The position numbers and the translations under genes are program-made. DNA of 64,000 nt from Pseudomonas sp. MUP55 (GTDB lineage Bacteria > Pseudomonadota > Gammaproteobacteria > Pseudomonadales > Pseudomonadaceae), in the NCBI RefSeq assembly GCF_034043515.1, contig NZ_CP138214.1:4154001-4218000 (forward strand), in the 5' to 3' direction. The notes under the pieces were generated by a model. The model saw nothing but the letters and a program-made list of their open reading frames with translations. It was not told where the DNA came from and made no database searches. How positions within the stretch are numbered: position 1 is the first letter of the stretch; every line of letters starts with the position of its first letter. Below are positions 34,275 through 43,485 of this stretch, piece after piece.

Positions 34275-35552
34275 ATGAAAAAAGTAATGCTCAAGACCAC
34301 ACTTAGCCTCGCCGTTGCCATGGCCTCCTCCCAACTGTTCGCCAGCGGCTTCGCTCTGAACGAACAGAGCGTCAGCGGAATGGGTACCGGTTTCGCAGGT
34401 CGTTCTTCTTCTGCCGATGATGCAAGCACTGTCTATGGCAACCCTGCCGGTATGGCTCGCCTGAATGGCCAGCAGATCACCGGTGGTGTCGCAGCCATTG
34501 ATGCTTCCACCGATATCAGCGACGTCAGCGGCCGCTCCCGCGGCAGCAACAAAGGCGATATGGTGCCTTTCACTGCCGTACCGTTCGGTTTCTACACCAA
34601 CAAACTCAACGACCAGTGGGCAGTCGGTTTCGGCGTCTATGCACCGTTTGGCCTGATCACTGACTACGAAAGCGGCTTCCAGGGCCGTGGCTTTGGCAGC
34701 AAGAGCGAAGTAAAAGTCATGACCTTCCAGCCGACGGTCAGCTACGCGTTCAACGATCGCGTTTCCGTCGGTTTCGGTCCGACCATCAACCGAATTTCCG
34801 GTACGCTGGAATCGGACATCACGCTCAACCCTGCCGCGCCAGATACCAATATCAAGATCAAGGGTGATGACACCGCGCTGGGCTTCAACATCGGCGTGCT
34901 GGTACAAGCCACCGATACCACCCGCGTCGGCCTGACCTATCACTCCAAGGTCAGCTACAAGCTGGACGGCCACACCGAAGTGACCGCGCCCACCGCGACC
35001 TCGCCGTTCCTGCGCAGCAACCGCTACGACGCTTCGCTGAAGATCGATACGCCTGAGTCCTACGACCTGTCGGTGACCCAGGACCTGACCGACGCCTGGA
35101 AGCTCTATGCCGGTGCCACCTGGACCCGCTGGAGCCGCCTCAAAGACATCACCGTCAACAACGACGGCGTCAGCGGCGCAACCGGTGGCGCACTGGCCCC
35201 TGCGCTGGTAAGCACCATCAAGGAAGACCAGAACTGGCACGACACCTGGGCTTACGCCGTGGGTACTTCGTACCAGTTGACCAAGCAAGTGGTGCTGCGT
35301 ACCGGCCTGACGTTCGATCAGTCGCCGACCAACAACACCGATCGCTCGCCACGCATTCCTACCGGCGACCGCACCATCTTCAGTCTGGGCCTGGGCTACG
35401 AGGTCATGCCGAACATGACCATCGACGTGGCCTATTCCTACCTGAAGGAAGAGGACGTCAAGGTGGCACGCTCCAACCAGCTGGCCAGCTACAACGCCAA
35501 GTATGAAAACAGTGCCAACGGTTTCGGCCTGGGCATGACCTACCGCTTCTGA
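34275..35552 (+). CDS. OmpP1/FadL-family outer-membrane transporter
   Basis: A 425-residue barrel protein. Signal peptide MKKVMLKTTLSLAVAMASSQLFAS, then the FadL N-terminal hatch GFALNEQSVSGMGTGFAGRSSSADDASTVYGNPAGMARL, and a terminal aromatic residue (GLGMTYRF). The family imports long-chain fatty acids and other hydrophobic compounds across the outer membrane. GGAG lies upstream, and a strong terminator lies 15 nt after the stop. Substrate is inferred only at family level. Confidence 0.93.
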   Translation: MKKVMLKTTLSLAVAMASSQLFASGFALNEQSVSGMGTGFAGRSSSADDASTVYGNPAGMARLNGQQITGGVAAIDASTDISDVSGRSRGSNKGDMVPFTAVPFGFYTNKLNDQWAVGFGVYAPFGLITDYESGFQGRGFGSKSEVKVMTFQPTVSYAFNDRVSVGFGPTINRISGTLESDITLNPAAPDTNIKIKGDDTALGFNIGVLVQATDTTRVGLTYHSKVSYKLDGHTEVTAPTATSPFLRSNRYDASLKIDTPESYDLSVTQDLTDAWKLYAGATWTRWSRLKDITVNNDGVSGATGGALAPALVSTIKEDQNWHDTWAYAVGTSYQLTKQVVLRTGLTFDQSPTNNTDRSPRIPTGDRTIFSLGLGYEVMPNMTIDVAYSYLKEEDVKVARSNQLASYNAKYENSANGFGLGMTYRF

Positions 35553-35566
35553 TTCGCTGCGGTATA

Positions 35567-35604
35567 AAAAAGCCCCGCTCTCCTGCAAAGGAGGCGGGGC
35601 TTTT
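35567..35604. terminator. Bidirectional terminator between fadL-like and gpx-like genes
   Basis: A/T-flanked stem AAAAGCCCCGC/GCGGGGCTTTT with inner TCTCCT/AGGAG pairing serves the two convergent genes. Contrast the REP doublets found at other convergent junctions. Confidence 0.93.
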
Positions 35605-35617
35605 CAATGGCCGGCGA

Positions 35618-36169
35618 TCAGGGTTTGGACGCCAGCGCCTTTTCCACCGCCTCGATCAACTCCGGACTGTCAGGCTTGGTCAGGCTGGAAAAATTGGCGA
35701 TGACCTTGCCCTGGCGATCCACCACGTACTTGTAGAAGTTCCACTTGGGCGGCGCGTCGGTCTGCTGCGCCAGAACCTTGAACAAATTGACCGCATCCGG
35801 CCCCTTGACCTTCTGCGGCTCGGTCATGGTGAAGGTCACGCCGTAGTTCACGTAGCAGACCTTGGCGGTTTCTTCGCCGGTCTTGGCTTCCTGCTTGAAG
35901 TCATCGGAAGGCACGCCGATCACCTCCAGACCGTCGCCCTTGTAGCGCTGATACAACGCCTCAAGCCCTTTGAATTGCGGAGCGAAGCCACAGAAGCTTG
36001 CGGTGTTGACGATGACCAGCGGTTTGCCTGCGAAACGCTGGCACAGGTCAATGGATTCCTTGGCCCGCAACTTGGGCAATTGGCCCTCCAGCAACGGCGG
36101 ACAACTGGCCGCCAGGGCCACGCTGCCAAAAGCCATCAGGACGGGTAAAGCGAGCCAGCGCTTGCGCAT
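35618..36169 (-). CDS. Glutathione peroxidase-family protein, exported
   Basis: A 183-residue thioredoxin-fold peroxidase with a signal peptide ([21 protein letters not shown]), so it is probably periplasmic. The catalytic cysteine is Cys60 in [19 protein letters not shown], and the family [13 protein letters not shown] block with Trp and Asn is present. It reduces peroxides using thioredoxin or glutathione; cysteine replaces selenocysteine. It lies just downstream of the MFS/small-ORF unit and may be cotranscribed. Confidence 0.9.
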   Translation of the reverse strand: MRKRWLALPVLMAFGSVALAASCPPLLEGQLPKLRAKESIDLCQRFAGKPLVIVNTASFCGFAPQFKGLEALYQRYKGDGLEVIGVPSDDFKQEAKTGEETAKVCYVNYGVTFTMTEPQKVKGPDAVNLFKVLAQQTDAPPKWNFYKYVVDRQGKVIANFSSLTKPDSPELIEAVEKALASKP

Positions 36170-36203
36170 ATCGAAAGTCCTTGAGTCGGTTCAGGCCAAC
36201 AAC

Positions 36204-36323
36204 TTAACAGATCGACATACCCAACTGCATCAACGCCAGGCCCCCTTGCTGCCAGCCCCACCAGGCCAGCAGCAACAGTATCAGCCCTGCCGCCAGGGCC
36301 ATGCACCGCAGTGCTGCACTCAT
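36204..36323 (-). CDS. 39-residue single-span membrane peptide coupled to the MFS gene
   Basis: The ATG at 36323 overlaps the MFS stop codon as ATGA (4 nt), typical of translational coupling. The product is mostly one hydrophobic helix (CMALAAGLILLLLAWWGWQQ) followed by GGLALMQLGMSIC and TAA. It is too short for most gene finders. Its position suggests a small subunit or modulator of the transporter, which is inference. It lies 34 nt upstream of the gpx-like gene. Confidence 0.6.
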   Translation of the reverse strand: MSAALRCMALAAGLILLLLAWWGWQQGGLALMQLGMSIC

Positions 36324-37528
36324 GCCGCCTCCATTTGCGCCTGCACCCGCGCCACCGGCCGTTCACGCACCGGCCAGTTCAGGGCCGCCGCGAGCAGGCT
36401 GAGCAGAATCGCCACGTGCCAGATCAAGTCGTAGTTACCGGTTCGATCATAGACCACCCCGCCCAGCCAGCCCCCCAGGAACGAGCCGAGTTGATGGAAC
36501 AGGAACACGATCCCACCCAGCATCGAGAGGTTGCGTACGCCGAACAAGGTCGCAACGGTGCCGTTGGTCAGCGGTACGGTGGACAACCACAAAAAACCCA
36601 TCGCCATGCCAAACAGGTAGGCCGTGACTTCCGTTACCGGCGCCCACAGGAACAACACGATCACCACCGCACGCAACAGGTACAAGCCGGTGAGCAAGCG
36701 CGGCTTGGACATGCGCCCACCCAGCCAGCCCGCGGTGTAAGTTCCGAACACGTTGAACAGACCGATCAAGGCCAGCACGGTGGTGCCTACCGTGGCCGGC
36801 AAATGCTGGTCCACCAGGTAGGCCGGCAGATGCACGCCGATAAACACCACCTGAAAACCGCAGACAAAAAAGCCGAAGGCCAGCAGCCAGAACCCGGAGT
36901 GCGAACATGCCTCCTTCAACGCTTCGCCCAGGGTTTGCTGGCCGAGCGTCACCGGCAGTGGCCGATCCTTGAGCATGGCCACCAGCGGCAAGATCAACGC
37001 TACCATCAGGCCCAACGCCAGCAGTGCTGCGGACCAGCCCAGCCAACCGATCAAACCGAGGGTGCCGGGGACCATGGCGAACTGGCCAAAGGAGCCGGCG
37101 GCACTGGCGATGCCCATGGCCATGCTGCGTTTTTCCGGGGGTACGGCGCGGCCGACCACGCCCAGAATCACCGAAAACGAGGTACCGGACAGGCCGATAC
37201 CAATCAGTAATCCGGCGCTCAACGACAAGGACCACGCCGAGTCCGACATACCCATCAACACCAGACCCACGGCGTACAGCACGCCGCCGACGAACACCGC
37301 CTTGGTCGCGCCGAAACGGTCGGCCAAGGCCCCGGTGAACGGCTGCGCCAGGCCCCAGATCAGGTTCTGCAAGGCAATGGCGAAGGCGAACGTCTCACGC
37401 CCCCAGCCAAATTCGCTGCTCATCGGCGCCAGGAACAGGCCAAAGCCGTGCCGCACGCCCAGAGACAACGCCAGGATCAGCGCACTCCCCAACAGAACCC
37501 AGCCACTGGTGCGCCACAACGAGGTCAT
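36320..37528 (-). CDS. MFS transporter
   Basis: A 402-residue major facilitator protein with 12 hydrophobic segments and the family signature GALADRFGATKAVFVGG between TM2 and TM3. The pattern (LGVRHGFGLFLAPMSSEFGWGRETFAFA) resembles the oxalate/formate and monocarboxylate-type branch. It is 54 nt downstream of a MarR gene and carries that gene's putative operator in front of its ATG, so repression by the MarR protein is likely. Confidence 0.9.
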   Translation of the reverse strand: MTSLWRTSGWVLLGSALILALSLGVRHGFGLFLAPMSSEFGWGRETFAFAIALQNLIWGLAQPFTGALADRFGATKAVFVGGVLYAVGLVLMGMSDSAWSLSLSAGLLIGIGLSGTSFSVILGVVGRAVPPEKRSMAMGIASAAGSFGQFAMVPGTLGLIGWLGWSAALLALGLMVALILPLVAMLKDRPLPVTLGQQTLGEALKEACSHSGFWLLAFGFFVCGFQVVFIGVHLPAYLVDQHLPATVGTTVLALIGLFNVFGTYTAGWLGGRMSKPRLLTGLYLLRAVVIVLFLWAPVTEVTAYLFGMAMGFLWLSTVPLTNGTVATLFGVRNLSMLGGIVFLFHQLGSFLGGWLGGVVYDRTGNYDLIWHVAILLSLLAAALNWPVRERPVARVQAQMEAA

Positions 37529-37544
37529 TTCTTATTCTCCGGTC

Positions 37545-37560
37545 GCGGGTATGTACCCGC
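37545..37560. promoter_or_regulatory. Putative MarR operator in front of the MFS gene
   Basis: GCGGGTATGTACCCGC is a 7+7 palindrome, 16 bp before the MFS start. It matches the site at 37991-38006 at 13 of 16 positions. Confidence 0.6.
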
Positions 37561-37582
37561 TTATAGTCGAACAAACTGCCGT

Positions 37583-37987
37583 TCAGGCGAGTTCATCCAG
37601 CAAGGCCAACAAGGTTTCGCGCTTTTCGGCGCCCAGCTTATCAATCAGTTTCTGTTGCGCCGCTTCCCATGCCGGCAACGCGGCCGCCAAGCGCTGTTCA
37701 CCTACGCGGGTCAAGACCACCAGGCGGTTGCGCAGATCATCGCCTTCGACCAACTGCACCAGGCCCTCACCTTCGAGTACGCGCAGGTTACGCCCCAAGG
37801 TGCTACGGTCCAGGCCCATGGCGTCCGCCAGACTGGAGATGCTCGGCTGATCCAGACGCTGCAAGTTGCACAGCAGAGAATACTGCGCAACGTTGATCCC
37901 GAAGCCGTCGAGGGCGCCGTCGTAATGCCTGCTGACGCCACGGGCGGCACGTCGCAGGTTGATGCATAAACATTGGGAGGCAAGCAT
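37583..37987 (-). CDS. MarR-family transcriptional regulator
   Basis: A 134-residue winged-helix protein. The core INVAQYSLLCNLQRLDQPSISSLADAMGLDRSTLGRNLRVLEGEGLVQLVEGDDLRNRLVVLTRVG has the MarR HTH and wing. Cys6 and Cys8 (SQCLCINLRRA) near the N-terminus could act as a redox sensor, as in OhrR-like proteins, but this is inference. It lies directly upstream of the MFS gene in the same direction. Similar palindromes sit before both genes. Confidence 0.9.
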   Translation of the reverse strand: MLASQCLCINLRRAARGVSRHYDGALDGFGINVAQYSLLCNLQRLDQPSISSLADAMGLDRSTLGRNLRVLEGEGLVQLVEGDDLRNRLVVLTRVGEQRLAAALPAWEAAQQKLIDKLGAEKRETLLALLDELA

Positions 37988-37990
37988 GGA

Positions 37991-38006
37991 GCGTGTATAT
38001 ACCCGG
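37991..38006. promoter_or_regulatory. Putative autoregulatory MarR operator
   Basis: GCGTGTATATACCCGG begins 4 bp before the regulator's start codon and is nearly identical to the palindrome before the MFS gene (shared GCG-GTAT-TACCCG). Confidence 0.6.
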
Positions 38007-38029
38007 AGTTAAGGAAATGCAAGAAAGTG

Positions 38030-38758
38030 TTACAGCGCCAGCCCAATCAATACAGCCGCTTCAAGCAGCTCCAGCAGGGCGCCGGCGGTATCGCCGGTGG
38101 TGCCACCGAGGCGGTTGACCATCAACTGGCGTAATCCGATAAAACACATGCCAGCCAACAGTACCGCTAGGCCACCGCTGAAGCCTGCGATGAAGATGCA
38201 GGCCAATCCACTGAGAATCAGCACCTGCTGACCGACGATCCTGGGTAAATGATCCGACAGCGCCTGACCCAACCCACCTGCACGCACATAGCGCGTGGTA
38301 AGAAACAGCGCCAGCATCGAAGCGCGGCCGATCAACGGCGCAAGAATCAGCGCAGCGCCATTGTGCTGCTCGATCAGGGCCACCAGCGCGGTGAACTTGA
38401 GCAACAACACCAGGCCCAGGGTGACCACGGCGATGGGCCCGCTGCGGGGGTCCTTCATGATGGTGAGGGTGCGTTCGCGGTCGCCAAAGCCACCCAGCCA
38501 GGCGTCGGCGCTGTCCGCTAGACCGTCCAGGTGCAGGCCACCGCTGAGCAGCACCCAGGCGGTCAATAGCAGCGCGGCGTGCAGCAACAGTGGGGTGCCG
38601 GTTAGCAAACTGTTCAGGCCCCACAGGAGCAGGCCAAACAGCAAGCCCACCACGGGGTAAAACAGCAACGAGCGCCCCAGCTCCTGCGGTTGCGGCATGC
38701 CGGGCAGGCGAATCGGCAGGCTGCTTAGAAACTGCAGGGCGATCCAGAATGGCAGCAT
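38030..38758 (-). CDS. cobS: Adenosylcobinamide-GDP ribazoletransferase (cobalamin synthase)
   Basis: A 242-residue inner-membrane enzyme that joins AdoCbi-GDP with alpha-ribazole or its phosphate, the last step of cobalamin assembly. The motif GGLHLDGLADSADAWLGG is intact, followed by several membrane segments. The ATG at 38758, with AAGGGG upstream, is 2 nt after the cobC stop. It is the last gene of the operon. Confidence 0.96.
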   Translation of the reverse strand: MLPFWIALQFLSSLPIRLPGMPQPQELGRSLLFYPVVGLLFGLLLWGLNSLLTGTPLLLHAALLLTAWVLLSGGLHLDGLADSADAWLGGFGDRERTLTIMKDPRSGPIAVVTLGLVLLLKFTALVALIEQHNGAALILAPLIGRASMLALFLTTRYVRAGGLGQALSDHLPRIVGQQVLILSGLACIFIAGFSGGLAVLLAGMCFIGLRQLMVNRLGGTTGDTAGALLELLEAAVLIGLAL

Positions 38759-38760
38759 GT

Positions 38761-39336
38761 TCAAGCCCCTTCCTTCAGTGAGCCATCACTCGCCACCTGC
38801 AGGCTGAACAGCCCGCCGTGGCCGACTTCGACATTCAGCAAGTGTTCTCGGGGCAAACCCCGCGCGCGCGCCAACAGCAGCCGCATCACGCCACCATGGC
38901 TGATCAACAGCACGCGCTCACCGGCATGGGCCTGCTGCAGGCGTGCGACAGCGCCAAGCACCCGTTCGGAAAATGCGCTTACCGGCTCGCCGTCTGGCGG
39001 CGTAAAACCGTAGGGGTCGGCCCAGAACAAGCCCAGGCCCTCGGCATCGGTTTCCATCAGCGCGGCCGCACTCTGCCCTTCCCAGGCGCCGAAGTGCAGC
39101 TCTTGCAGGCCTTTTTCCAGGCTGACTGGAAGGTTCAGACGTTCGCCCAATTCCTCGGCAAAGCGCGCACAGCGTTGTAAGGGCGAGCTGATCAGTCGGT
39201 CCCACGGCCCCTGCCCCAGTACGGCGGCGCGCATCTGCTCCCAGCCCTTGGCCGTCAATGCATCGTCCAGGCTGCCGCGCAGCCCGCCGCCCAGTTCGGT
39301 TTCACCGTGGCGCAGCAGGTCCAGGCGCAAGGTCAT
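38761..39336 (-). CDS. cobC: Alpha-ribazole-5'-phosphate phosphatase, histidine phosphatase family
   Basis: A 191-residue phosphoglycerate-mutase-like enzyme with the catalytic RHG motif ([12 protein letters not shown]) and the second His in [13 protein letters not shown]. It removes phosphate from alpha-ribazole phosphate in nucleotide loop assembly. Its start overlaps the cobT stop (ATGA). Confidence 0.93.
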   Translation of the reverse strand: MTLRLDLLRHGETELGGGLRGSLDDALTAKGWEQMRAAVLGQGPWDRLISSPLQRCARFAEELGERLNLPVSLEKGLQELHFGAWEGQSAAALMETDAEGLGLFWADPYGFTPPDGEPVSAFSERVLGAVARLQQAHAGERVLLISHGGVMRLLLARARGLPREHLLNVEVGHGGLFSLQVASDGSLKEGA

Positions 39337-40388
39337 GCGGGGCGATCCGCCACGGCGGCTTCGGCGAACGTCGCCATCTGCCCGTGCAACGCACAGGCCA
39401 GGCGCAACATCGGCACCGCCAACGCCGCGCCGCTACCTTCGCCCAGGCGCAGGCCCAGGTCCAGCAGCGGCTGTGCATCGAGACTGTGCAGCACGTGACG
39501 ATGGCCCGGCTCAGCGCCCCGGTGGCCGAACACCAGCCAATTGCGGCATGCCGGGTTCAGGCGCGTGGCAACCAGCGCGGCGACGCTACAGATAAACCCG
39601 TCCACCAGCACCACGATGCCTTCCTGGGCGCAGGCCAGGTAGGCGCCGACCAGCGCGGCAATTTCAAAGCCACCCAAGTTGAACAGCGTCTGCAACGCAT
39701 CGCCCCGCTGGGCCGCGTGCAAGGCCAGGGCGCGTTTGATGACCGCTACCTTGTGACTGACTCCCTGGGCATTCAACCCCGTGCCGGGGCCGGTCATCTC
39801 ACTCACCGGGCAATCGAGCAGCGCACACGCCAGCGCACTGGCGGCGGTGGTGTTGCCGATGCCCATTTCGCCACCAATCAACAGCTGGGCGCCGCCTTGC
39901 TGAGCGCGACGTACGCTGTCTCGCCCGGCGTGCAGGGCTTGGCGCCCCTGAGTCTGGGTCATTGCCGGGCCTTCGACAAAGTTGGCGGTGCCCGCGCCGA
40001 GATTCAGGTGGCGCACGCCGGGCAGGTCCAGGGAGGGCGTCACCGTGCCGAGGTCGACCACTTCCAGCTGCGCACCCAGTTGCCGGGCCAATACGCTGAT
40101 GGCCGCGCCGCCGGTGACAAAGTTGTGCAGCATCTGCCCGGTCACGGCCTGGGGGAACGCCGACACGCCTTCGGCGACCACGCCATGGTCGCCGGCAAAA
40201 ATCGCGATCCACACCTGTTCCACCGACGGCTTGACCTGCCCCTGTAAACCGGCCAGTTGCACCGCCAGCGCTTCCAACTGGCCGAGCGAACCGGCCGGCT
40301 TGGTCAACTGCTGCTGACGTGCCAGCGCCTGCTCGTGCACAGCGGCGTCGATGGCCTTGCAAGGGTGGAGCCACCAGGAATCCGTCAT
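39333..40388 (-). CDS. cobT: Nicotinate-nucleotide--dimethylbenzimidazole phosphoribosyltransferase
   Basis: A 351-residue CobT that activates DMB to alpha-ribazole phosphate. Conserved blocks: [56 protein letters not shown]. The start at 40388 overlaps the cobU stop (ATGA); the longer open frame is rejected for that reason. Together with bluB in the same operon, the strain can make and attach its own DMB ligand. Confidence 0.97.
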   Translation of the reverse strand: MTDSWWLHPCKAIDAAVHEQALARQQQLTKPAGSLGQLEALAVQLAGLQGQVKPSVEQVWIAIFAGDHGVVAEGVSAFPQAVTGQMLHNFVTGGAAISVLARQLGAQLEVVDLGTVTPSLDLPGVRHLNLGAGTANFVEGPAMTQTQGRQALHAGRDSVRRAQQGGAQLLIGGEMGIGNTTAASALACALLDCPVSEMTGPGTGLNAQGVSHKVAVIKRALALHAAQRGDALQTLFNLGGFEIAALVGAYLACAQEGIVVLVDGFICSVAALVATRLNPACRNWLVFGHRGAEPGHRHVLHSLDAQPLLDLGLRLGEGSGAALAVPMLRLACALHGQMATFAEAAVADRPA

Positions 40389-40906
40389 AACGCAGTACCT
40401 TTCAAAGTCAGGGGCAGGCCGGCGACTGTCAGTACCACACGCTGACACCGCTCGGCCAAGGCTTGATGCAGCCAACCGGCTTCATCCACATAACGGCGAG
40501 TCAATTCGCCCAGCGGCACGACACCGAGTCCGGTCTCGTTGCTGACAAAAATGATCTGCCCCGGCAATGCCGCCAGGGTTTCCAGCAATTGGTCGCGCTC
40601 GAAGGCCAGGCGCTCGGGGTCTTCCAGCATCAGCAGGTTGGTCAGCCACAGGGTCAGGCAGTCCACCAGCAGGCAACGCTGGGCGGCAGCGTTTTCGCGC
40701 AACACCCGCGCCAGCTCAATGGGCTCTTCGATCAGGCCCCAATGCTCGGGACGACGCGCCCGGTGCAGGGCAACGCGCTGGTTCATCTCACCGTCCAGCG
40801 GCTGGCTGGTGGCGATATACATCACCGGTAAACCACTGTCGCCGGCGAGTTTTTCAGCGAGGCGACTTTTGCCCGAACGAGCGCCGCCGAGAATCAATTG
40901 ATGCAT
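40385..40906 (-). CDS. cobU: Adenosylcobinamide kinase / phosphate guanylyltransferase
   Basis: A 173-residue bifunctional enzyme (CobU/CobP). P-loop GGARSGKS at 7-14, plus [13 protein letters not shown] and [11 protein letters not shown], which are family hallmarks. It phosphorylates adenosylcobinamide and transfers GMP from GTP. It is separated from cobQ by 141 bp holding a REP remnant, the only real gap inside the operon. Confidence 0.96.
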   Translation of the reverse strand: MHQLILGGARSGKSRLAEKLAGDSGLPVMYIATSQPLDGEMNQRVALHRARRPEHWGLIEEPIELARVLRENAAAQRCLLVDCLTLWLTNLLMLEDPERLAFERDQLLETLAALPGQIIFVSNETGLGVVPLGELTRRYVDEAGWLHQALAERCQRVVLTVAGLPLTLKGTAL

Positions 40907-40952
40907 GAGCCAGTACCTTTTTCATTCAGCCGGAAGCTTGCGCCTGGCACCG

Positions 40953-41034
40953 TCCGTTATGGGAAGGGGCTTCAGACATTGATGCATCGACTGACACACC
41001 GCTATCGGGGGCAAGCCCCCTCCCACATGTGTAT
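40953..41034. repeat. Degenerate REP doublet inside the cob operon
   Basis: The right REP is intact (CACCGCTATCGGGGGCAAG then CCCCCTCCCACATG). The left partner is decayed (TTATGGGAAGGGGCTTCAG). It lies between cobQ and cobU and could modulate distal expression of the operon. Confidence 0.75.
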
Positions 41035-41047
41035 CGTTTACAGGCCG

Positions 41048-42499
41048 TCAGATCCCGCACAAACGACGCAACAATTGAGTGTCCAGATGGTTTTCCACCA
41101 GGTCCGCCAGGCGCTCGATATCGCGCTCACGCAGGGCGTGATAATCGACCTCCTGCACATCCTGCAAACCCGCCCAGCGCAGCAAGGCACTGCACGCTGC
41201 CGGTGTTTCGAACAGCCCGTGCAGGTAGGTGCCCAGGATTTGCCCGTCGGCACTCTGCGCCCCATCACTGCGCCCATCATCGAGCAGCACGGCGGCCTTC
41301 GACAGCGCTTGGCCGGTCGTCACCCCCGCATGAATCTCATACCCGCTGACCTCGGCATCCTCCAGCAACAAGCGCCCGCGCACATTACGCAACTGCTTCT
41401 CTTGCGCGAGCGTCGTACTGAATGCCAGCAGCCCCAAGCCGTCGCTGGAGCCGACAGGTCCTTCCAGCCCGAGCGGGTCATGCACCTGCTCACCGAGCAT
41501 CTGCAAGCCGCCACAGATGCCCAGCACTTTGCCGCCATAGCGCAAATGCCGCGCCACGGCGCTATCCCAGCCATTGGCGCGCAGGTAGGACAGATCACTG
41601 CGCACGCTTTTCGAGCCGGGCAGGATGATCAGGTCGGCGGCAGGAATCGGCTGACCCGGCCCGACGAACTGCAGATCCACCTGCGGGTGCAGGCGCAGCG
41701 GGTCGAAATCCGTGTGATTGCTGATGCGCGGCAGCACCGGCACCACCACCTTGAGCACCTGGGCGGCCTTGTCGATCTGGCGCTGGTCGATGCCGTCTTC
41801 GGCCTCCAGGTGCAGGTCCATCACATAGGGCAATACGCCCACCACCGGCTTGCCGGTGCGCGCTTGCAACCAGTCCAGCCCCGGTTGCAGCAGCGCAATA
41901 TCGCCGCGAAAACGGTTGATGATAAAACCCTGCACCCGCGCCTGTTCGCTGGGGGACAACAATTCCAGCGTGCCCACCAGATGGGCGAACACCCCGCCGC
42001 GATTGATATCGGCGATCAACAGCACCGGGCAGTCCACCGCTTCGGCGAAACCCATATTGGCGATGTCGTTGGCGCGCAGGTTGATTTCGGCCGGCGAGCC
42101 CGCGCCTTCGACCATGACCACTCCATAGGCCTGGCTCAAACGCGTGTGGGAAGCCAGCACCGCCTGCATGGCGATGGCTTTGTAATCGTGGTAGGCGACC
42201 GCGTTCATGCTGGTCACGGCGCGGCCATGGATGATCACCTGAGAGCCGGTGTCACTGTTGGGCTTGAGCAACACCGGATTCATGTCGGTGTGTGGCGCAA
42301 GGTTGGCGGCCTGCGCCTGCACCGCCTGGGCGCGGCCGATCTCGCCGCCTTCGGCGGTCACCGCGCTGTTGAGCGCCATGTTCTGCGGTTTGAACGGCAC
42401 CACCGCGATGCCCTGGCGCACCAGCCAGCGACACAGCGCAGTTACCAGCGTGCTTTTGCCGGCGTCGGAGGTGGTGCCCTGCACCATCAGCGTAGTCAT
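41048..42499 (-). CDS. cobQ: Cobyric acid synthase
   Basis: A 483-residue glutamine-dependent amidotransferase that amidates four side chains of adenosylcobyrinic diamide. N-terminal DTBS-like ATP domain ([22 protein letters not shown]) and C-terminal class I glutaminase-like domain with the nucleophile Cys in [12 protein letters not shown]. Its start overlaps the preceding stop as ATGA. Confidence 0.97.
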   Translation of the reverse strand: MTTLMVQGTTSDAGKSTLVTALCRWLVRQGIAVVPFKPQNMALNSAVTAEGGEIGRAQAVQAQAANLAPHTDMNPVLLKPNSDTGSQVIIHGRAVTSMNAVAYHDYKAIAMQAVLASHTRLSQAYGVVMVEGAGSPAEINLRANDIANMGFAEAVDCPVLLIADINRGGVFAHLVGTLELLSPSEQARVQGFIINRFRGDIALLQPGLDWLQARTGKPVVGVLPYVMDLHLEAEDGIDQRQIDKAAQVLKVVVPVLPRISNHTDFDPLRLHPQVDLQFVGPGQPIPAADLIILPGSKSVRSDLSYLRANGWDSAVARHLRYGGKVLGICGGLQMLGEQVHDPLGLEGPVGSSDGLGLLAFSTTLAQEKQLRNVRGRLLLEDAEVSGYEIHAGVTTGQALSKAAVLLDDGRSDGAQSADGQILGTYLHGLFETPAACSALLRWAGLQDVQEVDYHALRERDIERLADLVENHLDTQLLRRLCGI

Positions 42500-43485
42500 G
42501 TGGCTTCCTTGTAAGCGGCCAGCGCCGTGTCCAGACGTTGCCAGTCGGCCTCGCTGTCGGGCAGGCCGAAACGCACGCTGCTGTCATGCACGAACAGGCG
42601 CAGCAATATGCCGCGCTGGGCCATGAATTCGTGCAGGCGTTCGGCATGGGGGGTGATCAACCACTGGAACAAGGCGCAGCCACCCTGGGGTTGAAAGCCC
42701 TGGCGCTCAAGCAGGTCGAACAGGCGCTGGCCGGCCTCGATGCACCGCGTGCGCTGGCGGGTGTGCCCGGCGCTGTCGCGCAGGCATTGCTGGCCGATTA
42801 CCCGTGTCGGCCCGCTGACCGCCCATGGCCCGACCTGGTCAGCGAGCAATTTGAGCAGCTTGCGCTCGGCCAGCACGAAGCCCAAACGCACGCCGGCCAG
42901 GCCGAAGAACTTGCCGAAGGAACGCAACACGATCAAGCCGACCTGATGAGTGTGACTGGCCAGGCTCAGGTGCGGGGTGACGTCCATGAAGGCTTCGTCC
43001 ACCACCAGCCAGCCGCCGCGCTGGGCCAGCCGCGCGTGCCAGTCAAGCAGGCGCTCGGGGGCCAGGCTCAAGCCGGTGGGGTTGTTGGGGTTGACCACCA
43101 CCAGCACGTCGAGGCTGTCGAGAAAGAAGTCGACTTCCTGCTCCTGTACCTCGCGCACCAGATAACCGGCGCGACGCCAGGCTTCGGCGTGTTCGGCGTA
43201 GCACGGCGACAGCACGCCGACCTTGCCGGACCGGCGCAGGCGCGGCAGTAACTGGATGGCGGACTGAGAACCCGGCACCGGCAACACCTGAGCGGCGCCA
43301 TAGTAGTCGGCGGCCGCTTTTTCCAGACCGTCATCGGCCTCAGGCAAGCGGGCCCAGGCGCGCAGGGGAATCTCAGGGATCGGCCATGGCCAGGGCGCCA
43401 GGCCACTGGACAAATCCAGCCAATCGGCTTCGGCGATCCCGTATTCAATTGCCGCCTTGCGCAAGCGTCCACCGTGTTCAAGCAT
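42496..43485 (-). CDS. cobD: Threonine-phosphate decarboxylase (L-Thr-O-3-P)
   Basis: A 329-residue PLP enzyme of the aminotransferase I fold that makes (R)-1-aminopropan-2-ol phosphate for the nucleotide loop. The PLP lysine is in [17 protein letters not shown], and [13 protein letters not shown] is present. In Pseudomonas denitrificans naming it is cobC. It overlaps the end of cbiB by 8 nt. Confidence 0.93.
   Translation of the reverse strand: MLEHGGRLRKAAIEYGIAEADWLDLSSGLAPWPWPIPEIPLRAWARLPEADDGLEKAAADYYGAAQVLPVPGSQSAIQLLPRLRRSGKVGVLSPCYAEHAEAWRRAGYLVREVQEQEVDFFLDSLDVLVVVNPNNPTGLSLAPERLLDWHARLAQRGGWLVVDEAFMDVTPHLSLASHTHQVGLIVLRSFGKFFGLAGVRLGFVLAERKLLKLLADQVGPWAVSGPTRVIGQQCLRDSAGHTRQRTRCIEAGQRLFDLLERQGFQPQGGCALFQWLITPHAERLHEFMAQRGILLRLFVHDSSVRFGLPDSEADWQRLDTALAAYKEAT

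Noticed and set aside
40898..42514. 538-codon plus-strand open frame opposite cobQ
   Set aside because: Shadow of cobQ caused by high GC at third positions; its start lies in REP sequence and it shows no family motif.
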